The notes below the pieces were generated by a model. The model had not been told where the DNA came from. It saw only the letters and a program-made list of their open reading frames with translations, and ran no database searches. Shown here piece by piece: positions 43,595 to 52,241 of a DNA stretch of 64,000 bases. Within the stretch, counting starts at the first letter, position 1; each line of letters opens with the position of its first letter. The position numbers were made by a program, and so were the translations under genes. Source of the DNA: Cellulosimicrobium protaetiae (GTDB lineage Bacteria > Actinomycetota > Actinomycetes > Actinomycetales > Cellulomonadaceae); contig NZ_CP052757.1 of NCBI RefSeq assembly GCF_009708005.2, positions 2,356,001-2,420,000 of the forward strand, given 5' to 3'.

Positions 43595-44826
43595 GCACGG
43601 GCGGTCGGCGGCACCTCGTCGTCGAGGCCGACGGCGGGTCGCGGGGCAACCCCGGCCCCGCAGGCTTCGGCGCGCTCGTGCGCGACGGCGAGAGCGGTCA
43701 GGTCCTCGCCGAGCGCGCCGCGTTCCTCGGGACGACGACGAACAACGTCGCCGAGTACTCCGGCCTCGTCGCCGGGCTGCGCGCCGCGGCCGAGATCGAC
43801 CCGGACGCGCGGGTGACCGTGCGGATGGACTCGCGTCTCGTCGTCGAGCAGATGTCGGGTCGATGGCAGATCAAGCACGACGACATGCGCCGCCTCGCGG
43901 CTGAGGCCGCGACGGTGCTGCCGGCCGGGCAGGTCGCGTACGAGTGGGTGCCGCGCGCGCAGAACTCCGCGGCGGACGCCCTCGCGAACGAGGCGATGGA
44001 CACGGCAGGGACGGTCGCGCGCGACTACCCGCCCGCCGCCGCGCCGGGTGCCGGCGACGACGCGCCCGACCCCGCCGCTGCCGACGCGCCCGCCGAGGTC
44101 CCGGGGGAGTCGGCCGCGTTCGACACCCCGGCGCGCCCGTCGGGTGCCGCGGTCCGGTTCGACGACGCGCCCGCCCTCACGGTCGTGCTCGTGCGGCACG
44201 GGCAGACGCCGCTCACCGTCGCGGGAGCGTTCAGCGGGTCGTCTGTGCCGGGCCCGTCTCTCACGGCGCGCGGCCGCACGCAGGCCGCACAGGCCGCCGA
44301 CCTCGTGTTCCGGGTCGGGCGCCAGGCCTGGCCCGACCTGCCGCGGCCGACCGCGATCGTCGCCTCGCCCATGGTGCGCGCGCAGGAGACGGCGCGGGCG
44401 GTCGGCCGCCGGCTCGGCGTCCACGTCACGACGGACGACCGGTTCGCCGAGGTCGACTTCGGAGAGTGGGAAGGGCTCACGGCCGCGGAGGTCGACACCG
44501 CGTGGCCGGGCCGACTGCACGCGTGGCACACGACCGGCACGACCGCGGCCCCGGGCGGCGAGTCGTACGCCGACGTCGGTGCGCGCGTCTGGCACGGGCT
44601 GCAGCACCTCGTCGAGACCCTGCTGCCGGGAGCAGGACCCGCCGGCCGGACGGCGGTCGTCGTCGGTCACGCGGTGCAGGTGCGTGCCGCGATCGGCACC
44701 GCGATCGGCGCGCCGCCGTCGCGGTGGTCCCGCGTGCGCGTGCCCCCGGCGTCGGTGAGCATCCTGCGACTGTGGGCCGACGGCACGAGCGAGCTCACCG
44801 CCCAGGGCGTCCCGAGCGACCTCTGA
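43591..44826 (+). CDS. RNase HI - histidine phosphatase fusion protein
   Basis: A 411-residue bifunctional protein like Mycobacterium tuberculosis Rv2228c. The N-terminal RNase HI domain has all acidic catalytic residues (D14, E55, D80, D129), and degrades RNA in RNA-DNA hybrids. After an Ala/Pro-rich linker (about 145-190), the C-terminal phosphoglycerate-mutase-like phosphatase has R202-H203-G204 (LVRHGQT) and the second histidine in VVGHAVQVR. In actinobacteria the phosphatase half has been linked to alpha-ribazole phosphate dephosphorylation. The GTG overlaps the preceding stop. Confidence 0.94.
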   Translation: MSTGGRRHLVVEADGGSRGNPGPAGFGALVRDGESGQVLAERAAFLGTTTNNVAEYSGLVAGLRAAAEIDPDARVTVRMDSRLVVEQMSGRWQIKHDDMRRLAAEAATVLPAGQVAYEWVPRAQNSAADALANEAMDTAGTVARDYPPAAAPGAGDDAPDPAAADAPAEVPGESAAFDTPARPSGAAVRFDDAPALTVVLVRHGQTPLTVAGAFSGSSVPGPSLTARGRTQAAQAADLVFRVGRQAWPDLPRPTAIVASPMVRAQETARAVGRRLGVHVTTDDRFAEVDFGEWEGLTAAEVDTAWPGRLHAWHTTGTTAAPGGESYADVGARVWHGLQHLVETLLPGAGPAGRTAVVVGHAVQVRAAIGTAIGAPPSRWSRVRVPPASVSILRLWADGTSELTAQGVPSDL

Positions 44827-44847
44827 GGTTGTCGCGACGTCCTTCCT

Positions 44848-44922
44848 CCGCGAGGTAGAACGTCCGGTCCCGAGGTAGAGCTCCGCGCGCTCTATCTCGG
44901 GGCGGCGGGTTCTACCTCGCGG
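44848..44922. repeat. Nested inverted-repeat element between convergent genes
   Basis: CCGCGAGGTAGAAC (44848-44861) faces its exact complement (44909-44922). Inside, CCCGAGGTAGAGC (44869-44881) faces GCTCTATCTCGGG (44889-44901) with one wobble pair. The two arms on each side share the motif CGAGGTAGA, so the element is also a direct repeat. It could be a terminator for both genes or a small repeat family such as a REP/MITE. Confidence 0.7.
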
Positions 44923-44950
44923 GCTGAGTCCGTGCTCGCCGGGGGCGGGT

Positions 44951-45298
44951 TCACCCCTTCCGGGGCTTCTTCACCTTGGCGGGTTCCGCGAGGGCGTGCT
45001 CGACGGCCGTCGCCACCCACGCGTCGAGCTCGTCGGGGTCGGCGACGCGCGCGCCGTCGACGAGGATCATCCCCGTCATCGTGCGACCGCCCATCTCCAT
45101 GACCGTGCCGCCACGGTCGAGCGCCGCGGCCGTACCGTCCTTGCCGACCCGCACCATGAGGTCGTCCCGGGTGACGCCGAGCGCCATGTGGGTGTTGACG
45201 AGGAACGCGATCCCGCCGAACATCTTCCGCTCGTCGAACGGGGCGCGCGGCCCCAGGGCGGCGCGGATCCGCTCGGCGAGGTCCTCGCTGTAGACCAT
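44951..45298 (-). CDS. TfoX N-terminal domain protein
   Basis: A 115-residue protein with the TfoX/Sxy N-terminal fold: RKMFGGIAFLVNTHMALGV, DDLMVRVGKDG, GRTMTGMILVDG. The C-terminal domain of E. coli Sxy is absent, as is usual in actinobacteria, so a competence role should not be assumed. The end is lysine-rich (KVKKPRKG). ATG at 45298. It follows the YaaA gene on the same strand after a 64-bp gap. Confidence 0.88.
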   Translation of the reverse strand: MVYSEDLAERIRAALGPRAPFDERKMFGGIAFLVNTHMALGVTRDDLMVRVGKDGTAAALDRGGTVMEMGGRTMTGMILVDGARVADPDELDAWVATAVEHALAEPAKVKKPRKG

Positions 45299-45362
45299 GG
45301 GTCCACTGTGGACCGTGACCCGCAGAACCGCAGCCGCTGCCGCCGCGCCGCCGGCGGATCGC

Positions 45363-46205
45363 TCAGGCGATGACGAGCTCGAGCGTGCGCGGGCCGCTGC
45401 GGGTCGTGGCGTCGTGCAGCGTGGCCTCGATCAGCCGGTAGCTGAGCCCGGTGCCGACCTCGGTGCCGATCACGGTGTCGACGAGCTCGCCTGCGGCGTC
45501 CAGCAGCCCGGCGGCCGAGGTCGGCGGCGCTGCTTCCCGGCGCAGCAGGTGCCCGGCGAGCACGCCGCGCGTGTGCTTCGCGTTGTGCGAGACGACGGTG
45601 CGCTTCCCCGCGTGCTCGCGCACCACGCGGACGGCGACCCAGTCGGCCGCGCGCGACCCTGTCACGGCGGGCTTCCACGCGCCGACGTACGTCGCCGACC
45701 GGCCGTCGACGACGACGTCCCCGGCCGCGCGCTCGTCGAGCACGGGGCCCAGGTGCGGACGCCACGCGGTGGCGAGCTTCCCGATGCCCGGCAGGTCGAC
45801 CGCCATGGAGAGTCGGTACGCCGGGACCCGGTCGGCGGGGGAGAGAGCGCCCCACAGCGCGGACACGACGCGGACGTCCTCGCGCGCCCGCCGCGCGGCC
45901 TCGCCGCCGGACGCGAGCGCGCCCCCGAGGTCGGCGGCGCCGTAGAGCACGCCCGTGTAGACGTCGGCCGCGGACCCTGCGGGCGCGGTGCGCAGGACCG
46001 TGTTGCGCCGCACCTCCTCGGTCAGCCCCGGCGTCGTGCCGAGGACGTCGTGCGCGTCCGGGCGCGCGCTCGCGGCCGCGAGCGCGTCGAGGACCTGCGC
46101 GCGGTGCGCGGTGAGGGCGGGAGAGCTGAGCGAGCCGAGGTCGACCGGCGCGGCGCCGTCGGGCGCGGGGGTCTTGCCCTCGGACGGGGGGAGCAGCACG
46201 AGCAC
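45363..46205 (-). CDS. yaaA: Peroxide stress protein YaaA
   Basis: A 280-residue protein of the YaaA (DUF328) family, which limits Fenton damage in E. coli by lowering free iron and also binds DNA. Conserved parts are LLPPSEGKTPAP, VYTGVLYGAAD, VRVVSALWGALSP, YRLSMAVDLPG and VVSHNAKHTRG. Length is slightly above the usual 250-260. The GTG start is supported by TAGAGT six bases upstream. Confidence 0.92.
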   Translation of the reverse strand: MLVLLPPSEGKTPAPDGAAPVDLGSLSSPALTAHRAQVLDALAAASARPDAHDVLGTTPGLTEEVRRNTVLRTAPAGSAADVYTGVLYGAADLGGALASGGEAARRAREDVRVVSALWGALSPADRVPAYRLSMAVDLPGIGKLATAWRPHLGPVLDERAAGDVVVDGRSATYVGAWKPAVTGSRAADWVAVRVVREHAGKRTVVSHNAKHTRGVLAGHLLRREAAPPTSAAGLLDAAGELVDTVIGTEVGTGLSYRLIEATLHDATTRSGPRTLELVIA

Positions 46206-46211
46206 GCGGCC

Positions 46212-46217
46212 ACTCTA
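46212..46217 (-). promoter_or_regulatory. -10 box of yaaA, leaderless layout
   Basis: TAGAGT on the minus strand, six bases before the GTG at 46205. Confidence 0.5.
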
Positions 46218-46279
46218 CGAGCGGTCGCCGCGTCGTCGCGGCGGGTGACCGGGGACGACGGCGTGGGGTGCGTCACGGC

Positions 46280-46285
46280 TACGCT
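46280..46285 (+). promoter_or_regulatory. -10 box of the tautomerase-family gene, leaderless layout
   Basis: TACGCT six bases before the ATG at 46292. This supports the start that leaves the protein without Pro1. Confidence 0.5.
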
Positions 46286-46291
46286 CGCCCG

Positions 46292-46675
46292 ATGGCCCAG
46301 GTGAAGATCTACGGACGGCGCAGCGTGTGGGGCGAGCGGCGTGCGGAGGTGTCCGACGTGCTGCACGACGCGCTCGTGCGCACGTGGCAGCTCCCGGCCG
46401 ACAAGCGGTTCCACCGGTTCCTGCTCCTCGACGACGACGACCTGGTCGCCCCGCGCTCGGACGCGTACCTCGTCGTCGAGGTCGTGTGCTTCACGGGCCG
46501 CACGCGCGAGGCCAAGCGGGCGCTGATCGCGGCCCTGTACGACGACGTCGTGCCCGCCCTCGGCCTGACCCCGGACGACGTGGAGCTCGTGATCCTCGAG
46601 AGCCCGCGCGAGAACTGGGGCATCCGCGGGGTCAGCGGCGACGAGCTCGCGCTGTCGTACCGCGTCGACGTCTGA
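46292..46675 (+). CDS. Tautomerase-family protein lacking the catalytic Pro1
   Basis: A 127-residue protein with the tautomerase_2 pattern: VKIYGRRSVWGERRAEVSDVLHDAL, RTREAKRALIAALYDD, and the end LESPRENWGIRG. In this superfamily the residue after the cleaved methionine is a proline that acts as the base. Here the predicted start gives Met-Ala-Gln, so that proline is missing. Either the enzyme is inactive, uses another residue, or the true start differs. The leaderless -10 box supports the chosen ATG; an upstream start at 46268 also gives no proline. Confidence 0.82.
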   Translation: MAQVKIYGRRSVWGERRAEVSDVLHDALVRTWQLPADKRFHRFLLLDDDDLVAPRSDAYLVVEVVCFTGRTREAKRALIAALYDDVVPALGLTPDDVELVILESPRENWGIRGVSGDELALSYRVDV

Positions 46676-46741
46676 CACCGACCCCAGAACCTTCCCGCGC
46701 CTCAAGCGGCGGGGGCGGCCCCGAGCTCGGTGTGCGCCGGG

Positions 46742-48571
46742 TCATCCCGCCTCGGCGACGACGGCCAGCACCGCGTCGCCGTACCGGGCGAGCTTGTTCT
46801 CGCCGACGCCGCTCACGAGCGCGAGCCCGTCGAGCGAGCCCGGCCGGGCGGTCGCGATCCCGCGGAGCGTCGCATCCCCGAACACGATGTACGCGGGCAC
46901 GCCCTGCGCCTTCGCTTCCCCCGACCGCCAGGCGCGCAGAGCCTCGAAGAGCGGGACGTCGGCCTCGGCCAGCTCAGCGGCGGCGGCACCCTTCCGTGCC
47001 TTGGGCGCACGCATCGGACGAGCCGGCTCGTGCCGCATCCGGACCTCGCGCCGCTGCGCCAGGACCTCCCCGCTCCCCGCGGTGAGCACGAGCGTCCCGT
47101 GCACGCCCTCGACGGTGAGCAGCCCCTGGGCGAGGAGCTGACGCACCACGGCCCGCCACTCGTTCTCGGACAGGTCCTTCCCGACCCCGAACACCGACAG
47201 CTCCTGGTGCCGGAACCGTCGGACCTTCTCCGTGTCCCTGCCGAGGAGGATGTCGACGACCTGCCCGACGCCGAAGCTCTGCCCGCGCTCGCGGTCCAGA
47301 CGGAACACCGTCGAGAGCACCTTCTGCGCGGCGACCGTCCCGTCCCAGGCCTCGGGCGGGGCCTGGCACGTGTCGCACGACCCGCAGCCTCCTGGGTGGG
47401 TCTGCCCGAAGTAGGCGAGGAGCTGGGCGCGGCGACACTCGACGGTCTCGCAGAGGGCGAGCATCGCGTTCAGGTGCTGGCCCAGGTTGCGCCGGTGCGC
47501 GGCATCGCCGTCGGACGTCTCGATGAGCTTGCGCTGCTGGACGACGTCGGCGAGACCGTAGGCCAGCCAGGCGGTGGACGGTAGCCCGTCACGCCCGGCG
47601 CGCCCCGTCTCCTGGTAGTACCCCTCGACGGACTTGGGCAGGTCGAGGTGCGCGACGAACCGCACGTCGGGCTTGTCGATACCCATGCCGAAGGCGATCG
47701 TCGCGACCATGACGAGGCCGTCCTCGCGCAGGAACCGGGACTGGTTCGCGGCGCGCACCGACGCGGGGAGGCCCGCGTGGTAGGGCAGCGCCTGGATCCC
47801 GTTCTCGACGAGCGTCGCGGCGGTCTTCTCCACCGACGCGCGCGAGAGGCAGTAGACGATCCCCGCCTCCCCGGCGTGCTCGGTGCGCAGCAGGTCGAGC
47901 AGCTGCTTCTCCGGCCGGTCCTTGGGCACGATCCTGTAGGTGATGTTGGGCCGGTCGAAGCTGGAGACGAAGTGCCGTGCGCCCTCCAGGTCGAGGCGCT
48001 GGGCGATCTCGGCCCGCGTGGCCGCCGTCGCCGTCGCGGTCAGCGCGATGCGCGGGACGGACGGCCAGCGCTGGTGCAGCACCGACAGCTCGAGGTAGTC
48101 GGGCCGGAAGTCGTGGCCCCACTGGGACACGCAGTGCGCCTCGTCGATCGCGAAGAGCGCGATCTGCGTCCTGTCGAGCAGGTCGAGGGTGGCGCGGCTC
48201 CGGAGCCCTTCCGGTGCCACGTAGAGCAGGTCGAGCTCACCCGCCACCAGCGCACGCTCCACGGCGCGGCGGTCCTCGAGGGACAAGGTGGAGTTGAGGA
48301 ACGCCGCGCGGACGCCGAGCGCCGCGAGGGCGTCCACCTGGTCCTGCATGAGGGCGATGAGCGGTGACACCACGACGCCGGTCCCCGCGCGGACCAGGGC
48401 GGGAATCTGGTAGCACAGGGACTTGCCCCCGCCGGTGGGCATGAGCACCAGGGCGTCGCCGCCACCGACGACCGTGTCGATGATGGCCGCCTGCTCGCCC
48501 CGGAACGAGTCGTACCCGAAGACCCGCCGGAGTACGTCGAGCGCCGGGTCGGTCGCAGTCGCTGTGGCCAC
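46742..48571 (-). CDS. recQ: ATP-dependent DNA helicase RecQ
   Basis: A 609-residue 3'-5' helicase that resolves recombination intermediates and stalled forks. Helicase motifs include Walker A LMPTGGGKSLCYQ, the DEAH-type IDEAHCVSQWGHDFRPDY, and QETGRAGRDG. The RQC zinc-binding cysteines are in CETVECRRAQ and GCGSCDTC. An HRDC domain occupies the last 80 residues. Length is normal. TAGGGT six bases before the GTG supports the start at 48571. It is monocistronic. Confidence 0.96.
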   Translation of the reverse strand: MATATATDPALDVLRRVFGYDSFRGEQAAIIDTVVGGGDALVLMPTGGGKSLCYQIPALVRAGTGVVVSPLIALMQDQVDALAALGVRAAFLNSTLSLEDRRAVERALVAGELDLLYVAPEGLRSRATLDLLDRTQIALFAIDEAHCVSQWGHDFRPDYLELSVLHQRWPSVPRIALTATATAATRAEIAQRLDLEGARHFVSSFDRPNITYRIVPKDRPEKQLLDLLRTEHAGEAGIVYCLSRASVEKTAATLVENGIQALPYHAGLPASVRAANQSRFLREDGLVMVATIAFGMGIDKPDVRFVAHLDLPKSVEGYYQETGRAGRDGLPSTAWLAYGLADVVQQRKLIETSDGDAAHRRNLGQHLNAMLALCETVECRRAQLLAYFGQTHPGGCGSCDTCQAPPEAWDGTVAAQKVLSTVFRLDRERGQSFGVGQVVDILLGRDTEKVRRFRHQELSVFGVGKDLSENEWRAVVRQLLAQGLLTVEGVHGTLVLTAGSGEVLAQRREVRMRHEPARPMRAPKARKGAAAAELAEADVPLFEALRAWRSGEAKAQGVPAYIVFGDATLRGIATARPGSLDGLALVSGVGENKLARYGDAVLAVVAEAG

Positions 48572-48577
48572 CCGGGC

Positions 48578-48583
48578 ACCCTA
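48578..48583 (-). promoter_or_regulatory. -10 box of recQ, leaderless layout
   Basis: TAGGGT on the minus strand, six bases before the GTG at 48571. Confidence 0.5.
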
Positions 48584-48641
48584 CCGACGATGACCGACAC
48601 GACGGTCCCGGCGCATCGACTCTCTGCGCCGAGGCGCCCCG

Positions 48642-50720
48642 TCACGGACGGTGGAGCTCGGCGGGCAGGTCGTCGCGGTGACGGACGGCGAGGGACGTCA
48701 CCGCGCGGGTCAGGCACACGTACAGCCGCCGCAGGCCCGTGACCCGGTCGGGCTCGCCCCGGACGACGCCCTCCGGGTCGTCCAGCACGACGTGGTCGAA
48801 CTCCAGCCCCTTCGCGAGCGATGCGGGCACGAGGTCGAGGCGCGCGTCGAACTCGACCGTGCCGTCGTCGTCCGACGCCTCGCCGACGACCGCGAAGGCG
48901 AGGCCCGCCGCGGCGAGCGCCGTACGTGCGGCGCCCGTGCCGGCGTCGGGCACGATCAGACCGACCGACCCCTCACGGGCGAGCGCCGTGCGGACCAGGT
49001 CCACCAGCGGGTCCGTGGTGAGCACCAGCTCGCCCCGGGCGCGGCGGACGGCGACCGGCGGGTCGAGGTCCGGAGCGATCGACGGCAGGAGGCGGGCTGC
49101 GTACTCGATGACGTCGCCGGGGACGCGGAAGCCGGCCGTGAGCTGCTCCACATGGCCGTCGGGCTTGCCGAGGTGCGTCAGCGCGTCGGTCCACGAGGAG
49201 ACCCCCCAGGGTGTCGTCGCCTGGGCCAGGTCGCCCAGCACCGTCAGGGAGCCGGTGCGCGCCCGGCGCCCGAGCGCGCGCAGCATCATCGGCGACAGGT
49301 CCTGCGCCTCGTCCACCACGACGTGCGCGACCGACGCGCCGCGGGCCAGCAGGTCCGCGACCTCGTCGAGCAGGACGAGGTCGGCCAGCGTCCAGCGGGC
49401 CGTGCCCGGCGTCCGGGAAGGTCGGGCCGGGCGCAGCAGCTCCTGCTCGGCCGCGGTGAGGAGGCCGTCGGCGCTCGCGGCGAGGAACGCGGGGTCGACG
49501 AGGAGCCGGTGCAGCAGCGCCGTCGGCGTGACCTTCGGCCACACCGCGGCGGTGTAGTCCCGGACCGGGCGCGTGCGCGCGAGCGCGTCCCAGGCCCGCT
49601 CGTCGAGCGCCTCGCCCGACTCCTCGATCTGCACGAGGATCCGGTGCGCGAGCGCGTGGCGCAGGTGGTCGCGACCGGCGTCGAAGCGCGGCTCCCGGCC
49701 GACCACCTGCGCCACGGACTCGCGTGCCTCGTGCGCGGCGACGCGCCAGCGGCGCGCACCGCGCGGCAGCACGAGGGCCTCGGTCGGCTCGACGAGGTGC
49801 GACCACACGGCGCGTCGGAGCACCTCGGCCATGCGTCCGTCGCCCTTGAGCCGGGCGACGTCCGCGGGCTCCGTCCCGCGCAGGCGGCCGTGCGCCGTGA
49901 CGATCTCCTCGACGGTGGTCTGGGTCGCGTCGACCTCGCCGAGGGCGGGCAGGACGTCGCGGATGTACCGCAGGAAGCTCGCGTTGGGCCCCACGACGGT
50001 CATGCCGGCGCGGCTCACCCGCTCCCGGTGGGAGTACAGCAGAAATGCGGCGCGGTGCAGCCCGACGGCGGTCTTGCCGGTGCCGGGCGCGCCCTGCACG
50101 ACGACGGTCCGGTCGAGCCCGCTGCGCACGATGACGTCCTGCTCGGGCTGGATGGTGGCGACGATGTCGCGCATCGGCCCGGTACGGGGTCGCTCGATCT
50201 CGGCCTCGAGGATCGCGGAGGGCTCCGCGCCGGGTCCCGGGGCGGTGAGCGCCTCGTCCTCGAAGCCGGTGAGGGCACCTCGCTGGAAGCCGTAGCGGCG
50301 GCGGGCCGTGACTCCCATCGGCTCGGTGCGGGTGGCGCGGTAGAAGGGCGTGCTCACCGGGGCGCGCCAGTCGACGACGAGCGGGTCGCCCTCGGGGTCG
50401 GAGACGTGACGGCGCCCGATGTGGAAGACCTCGGCGGGCTCGTGGTCCACGCCGTCGAGGTCGATGCGTCCGAAGAAGAGCGGGACCTCGGGGTCGTCGG
50501 CGAGCTGGGCGAGCCGACGGGCGAGCGCCGCCTCGAGGTACTCGGCGCTGACCCGGTCCCCCGCGAGGGCGTCGAGCGACCCGGCCTGCTCGCGCATGCG
50601 GGCGAGCTGCGTGCGAGCGTTCGCCAGGAACTCCTGCTCCCGTGCGAGCTCGCCCGAGGTGTCCCCGGCAGGTGTCGCGGTCCAGGCGTCGGGGGCGGAC
50701 GGTACGGCGGGGGCGGGCAC
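48642..50720 (-). CDS. HelD-like superfamily 1 helicase (possible RNA polymerase-recycling factor)
   Basis: A 692-residue UvrD-type ATPase. A helical N-terminus (REQEFLANARTQLARMREQ) precedes a beta-rich region with DPLVVDWRAPVSTPFYRA, typical of the HelD/HelR branch. Walker A is VQGAPGTGKTAVGLHR, Walker B VVDEAQDLSPMMLRAL. In actinobacteria HelD proteins bind RNA polymerase and release it from nucleic acid; some protect against rifampicin. I do not see a rifamycin-associated element in the upstream DNA. The GTG has GGAGG nearby. It is divergent from rnpB. Confidence 0.9.
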   Translation of the reverse strand: MPAPAVPSAPDAWTATPAGDTSGELAREQEFLANARTQLARMREQAGSLDALAGDRVSAEYLEAALARRLAQLADDPEVPLFFGRIDLDGVDHEPAEVFHIGRRHVSDPEGDPLVVDWRAPVSTPFYRATRTEPMGVTARRRYGFQRGALTGFEDEALTAPGPGAEPSAILEAEIERPRTGPMRDIVATIQPEQDVIVRSGLDRTVVVQGAPGTGKTAVGLHRAAFLLYSHRERVSRAGMTVVGPNASFLRYIRDVLPALGEVDATQTTVEEIVTAHGRLRGTEPADVARLKGDGRMAEVLRRAVWSHLVEPTEALVLPRGARRWRVAAHEARESVAQVVGREPRFDAGRDHLRHALAHRILVQIEESGEALDERAWDALARTRPVRDYTAAVWPKVTPTALLHRLLVDPAFLAASADGLLTAAEQELLRPARPSRTPGTARWTLADLVLLDEVADLLARGASVAHVVVDEAQDLSPMMLRALGRRARTGSLTVLGDLAQATTPWGVSSWTDALTHLGKPDGHVEQLTAGFRVPGDVIEYAARLLPSIAPDLDPPVAVRRARGELVLTTDPLVDLVRTALAREGSVGLIVPDAGTGAARTALAAAGLAFAVVGEASDDDGTVEFDARLDLVPASLAKGLEFDHVVLDDPEGVVRGEPDRVTGLRRLYVCLTRAVTSLAVRHRDDLPAELHRP

Positions 50721-50833
50721 GACAGACCTCCGGGAGCCGGCATCGAGGGGTGGGCCATCCTACGGGGCCGCACCCTCCCCGTGGACCGGTCGCTGGTTCG
50801 ACGAGTCGCGAGGGAGCGGTAACCTTTCCGGTG

Positions 50834-51251
50834 CGGACGAGTCGGTCGGACGGTCGCGTCGAGGGGCCTCGGTCCCTCGCCGAGGAACGTCCGGGCTCCG
50901 AAGGGCAAGGTGGTGGGTAACACCCACCCGGGGTGACCCGCGGGACAGTGCCACAGAGAACAGACCGCCGCGTCAGGCAGGGCTCCGGCTCCGCCCGGCG
51001 CGGTAAGGGTGAAACGGTGGTGTAAGAGACCACCAGCGGGCCGGGTGACCGGCCCGGCTCGGTAAACCCCACCTGGAGCAAGGTCAGACAGACTGTGTCT
51101 GAGGGCTGCCCGCCCGATTCTCCACGGAGAAGCACAGTCGGGTAGACCGCTCGAGCCCTGCGGCGACGCAGGGCCTAGATGGATGACCGTCGCCCGCGCG
51201 AGGGCGACCTCGCGCGGGAACAGAACCCGGCGTACAGACCGGCTCGTCCGC
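50834..51251 (+). ncRNA. rnpB: RNase P RNA, type A
   Basis: The catalytic RNA of ribonuclease P, which trims tRNA 5' ends. Conserved blocks are GAGGAACGTCCGGGCTCC, ACAGAGAACAGACCGCC and GGTAAGGGTGAAACGGTG, plus the TAGATGGATGACCGTC and ACAGAACCCGGCGTACAG blocks near the 3' end. The terminal P1 helix pairs 5' GCGGACGAGTCGGTC with GACCGGCTCGTCCGC, with a single wobble, which sets the ends to within a few bases. It is followed by pdxK on the same strand. Confidence 0.96.
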
Positions 51252-51310
51252 CCGCCTCTCCCGGCACGACCGGGAGGACGGACCCCGTCCTACTCGTGCC
51301 GAGGAGCACC

Positions 51311-52129
51311 ATGTCGCACCACGACTCGCACACGCCTCCGCTCGCCTACGTCATCGCCGGGTCGGAGGCGACCGGCGGCGCCGGGATCCAGGCCGACCTC
51401 AAGACGTTCCAGGAGCTGGGCGCGTACGGCGTCGGCACGCTCACGTGCATCGTCTCGTTCGACCCGAAGAACGACTGGGGCCACCGGTTCGTCCCCGTCG
51501 ACCCGCAGGTGATCGCCGACCAGTTCGAGGCGGCGACGGTCACGCACGAGCCGTCGGTCGTGAAAATCGGCATGCTCGGCACGCCCGCGACGATCGACGT
51601 CGTCGCGCAGTCGCTGCGCTCGCGCACGTGGGAGCACGTCGTGCTCGACCCGGTCCTCATCTGCAAGGGCCAGGAGCCGGGCGCCGCCCTCGACACCGAC
51701 ACGGCGCTGCGCGCGCAGGTGCTCCCGCTCGCGACCGTCGTGACGCCCAACCTCTTCGAGACGCGCACGCTCGCGGGCGTGGACTCGATCGAGACGGTCG
51801 AGGAGCTCGTCGAGGCGGCGCGCAAGGTCCAGGCGCTCGGCCCGCGCGCCGTCGTCGCCAAGGGCGGCGTCGAGCTGCCCGGTCCCGACGCGGTCGACGT
51901 CCTGGTCGACGGTGATGAGGTGCACGTGCTGCGCACCCCGAAGATCGGCGAGGAGCGCGTGAGCGGGGCGGGCTGCACGTTCGCCGCCGCGATCACCGCG
52001 GAGCTCGCGAAGGGCGCCTCGGTGCTCGACGCCGCGCGCGTCGCCAAGGACGTCGTCACCGCGTCGATCGAGGACCGGGTGGCGTCGAGCGCGCCGTTCG
52101 ACGCGGTCCGCGTCGGCGCGCGCCGCTGA
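51311..52129 (+). CDS. pdxK: Pyridoxal kinase, ThiD-like
   Basis: A 272-residue ribokinase-fold enzyme that phosphorylates pyridoxal (or hydroxymethylpyrimidine). Recognised parts are VIAGSEATGGAGIQADLKT, VKIGMLGTPATIDVV and the anion-hole SGAGCTFAAAITAEL, with cysteine where sugar kinases have aspartate. PdxK of Bacillus subtilis and ThiD share this layout, so substrate is not certain; the GSEATGGAG variant favours PdxK. GAGGAGC precedes the ATG. It lies 60 bp after the end of rnpB. Confidence 0.88.
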   Translation: MSHHDSHTPPLAYVIAGSEATGGAGIQADLKTFQELGAYGVGTLTCIVSFDPKNDWGHRFVPVDPQVIADQFEAATVTHEPSVVKIGMLGTPATIDVVAQSLRSRTWEHVVLDPVLICKGQEPGAALDTDTALRAQVLPLATVVTPNLFETRTLAGVDSIETVEELVEAARKVQALGPRAVVAKGGVELPGPDAVDVLVDGDEVHVLRTPKIGEERVSGAGCTFAAAITAELAKGASVLDAARVAKDVVTASIEDRVASSAPFDAVRVGARR

Positions 52130-52228
52130 CGGCGGCCCGCCGGGGTCGCCGGCTGCGACCCCCTGTCGACCCGCGCTCGACCGACGATCACCCCTCGGAC
52201 GCCTTCACGTCCCCTGACGGTCAAGGAA

Positions 52229-52234
52229 TACTCT
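52229..52234 (+). promoter_or_regulatory. -10 box of ppc, leaderless layout
   Basis: TACTCT seven bases before the GTG at 52242. Confidence 0.5.
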
Positions 52235-52241
52235 CGTCACC

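Noticed and set aside
50721-50833. Rifamycin-associated element upstream of the HelD-like gene
   Set aside because: No 19-bp palindrome of that type is visible in the gap, so rifampicin induction is not claimed.
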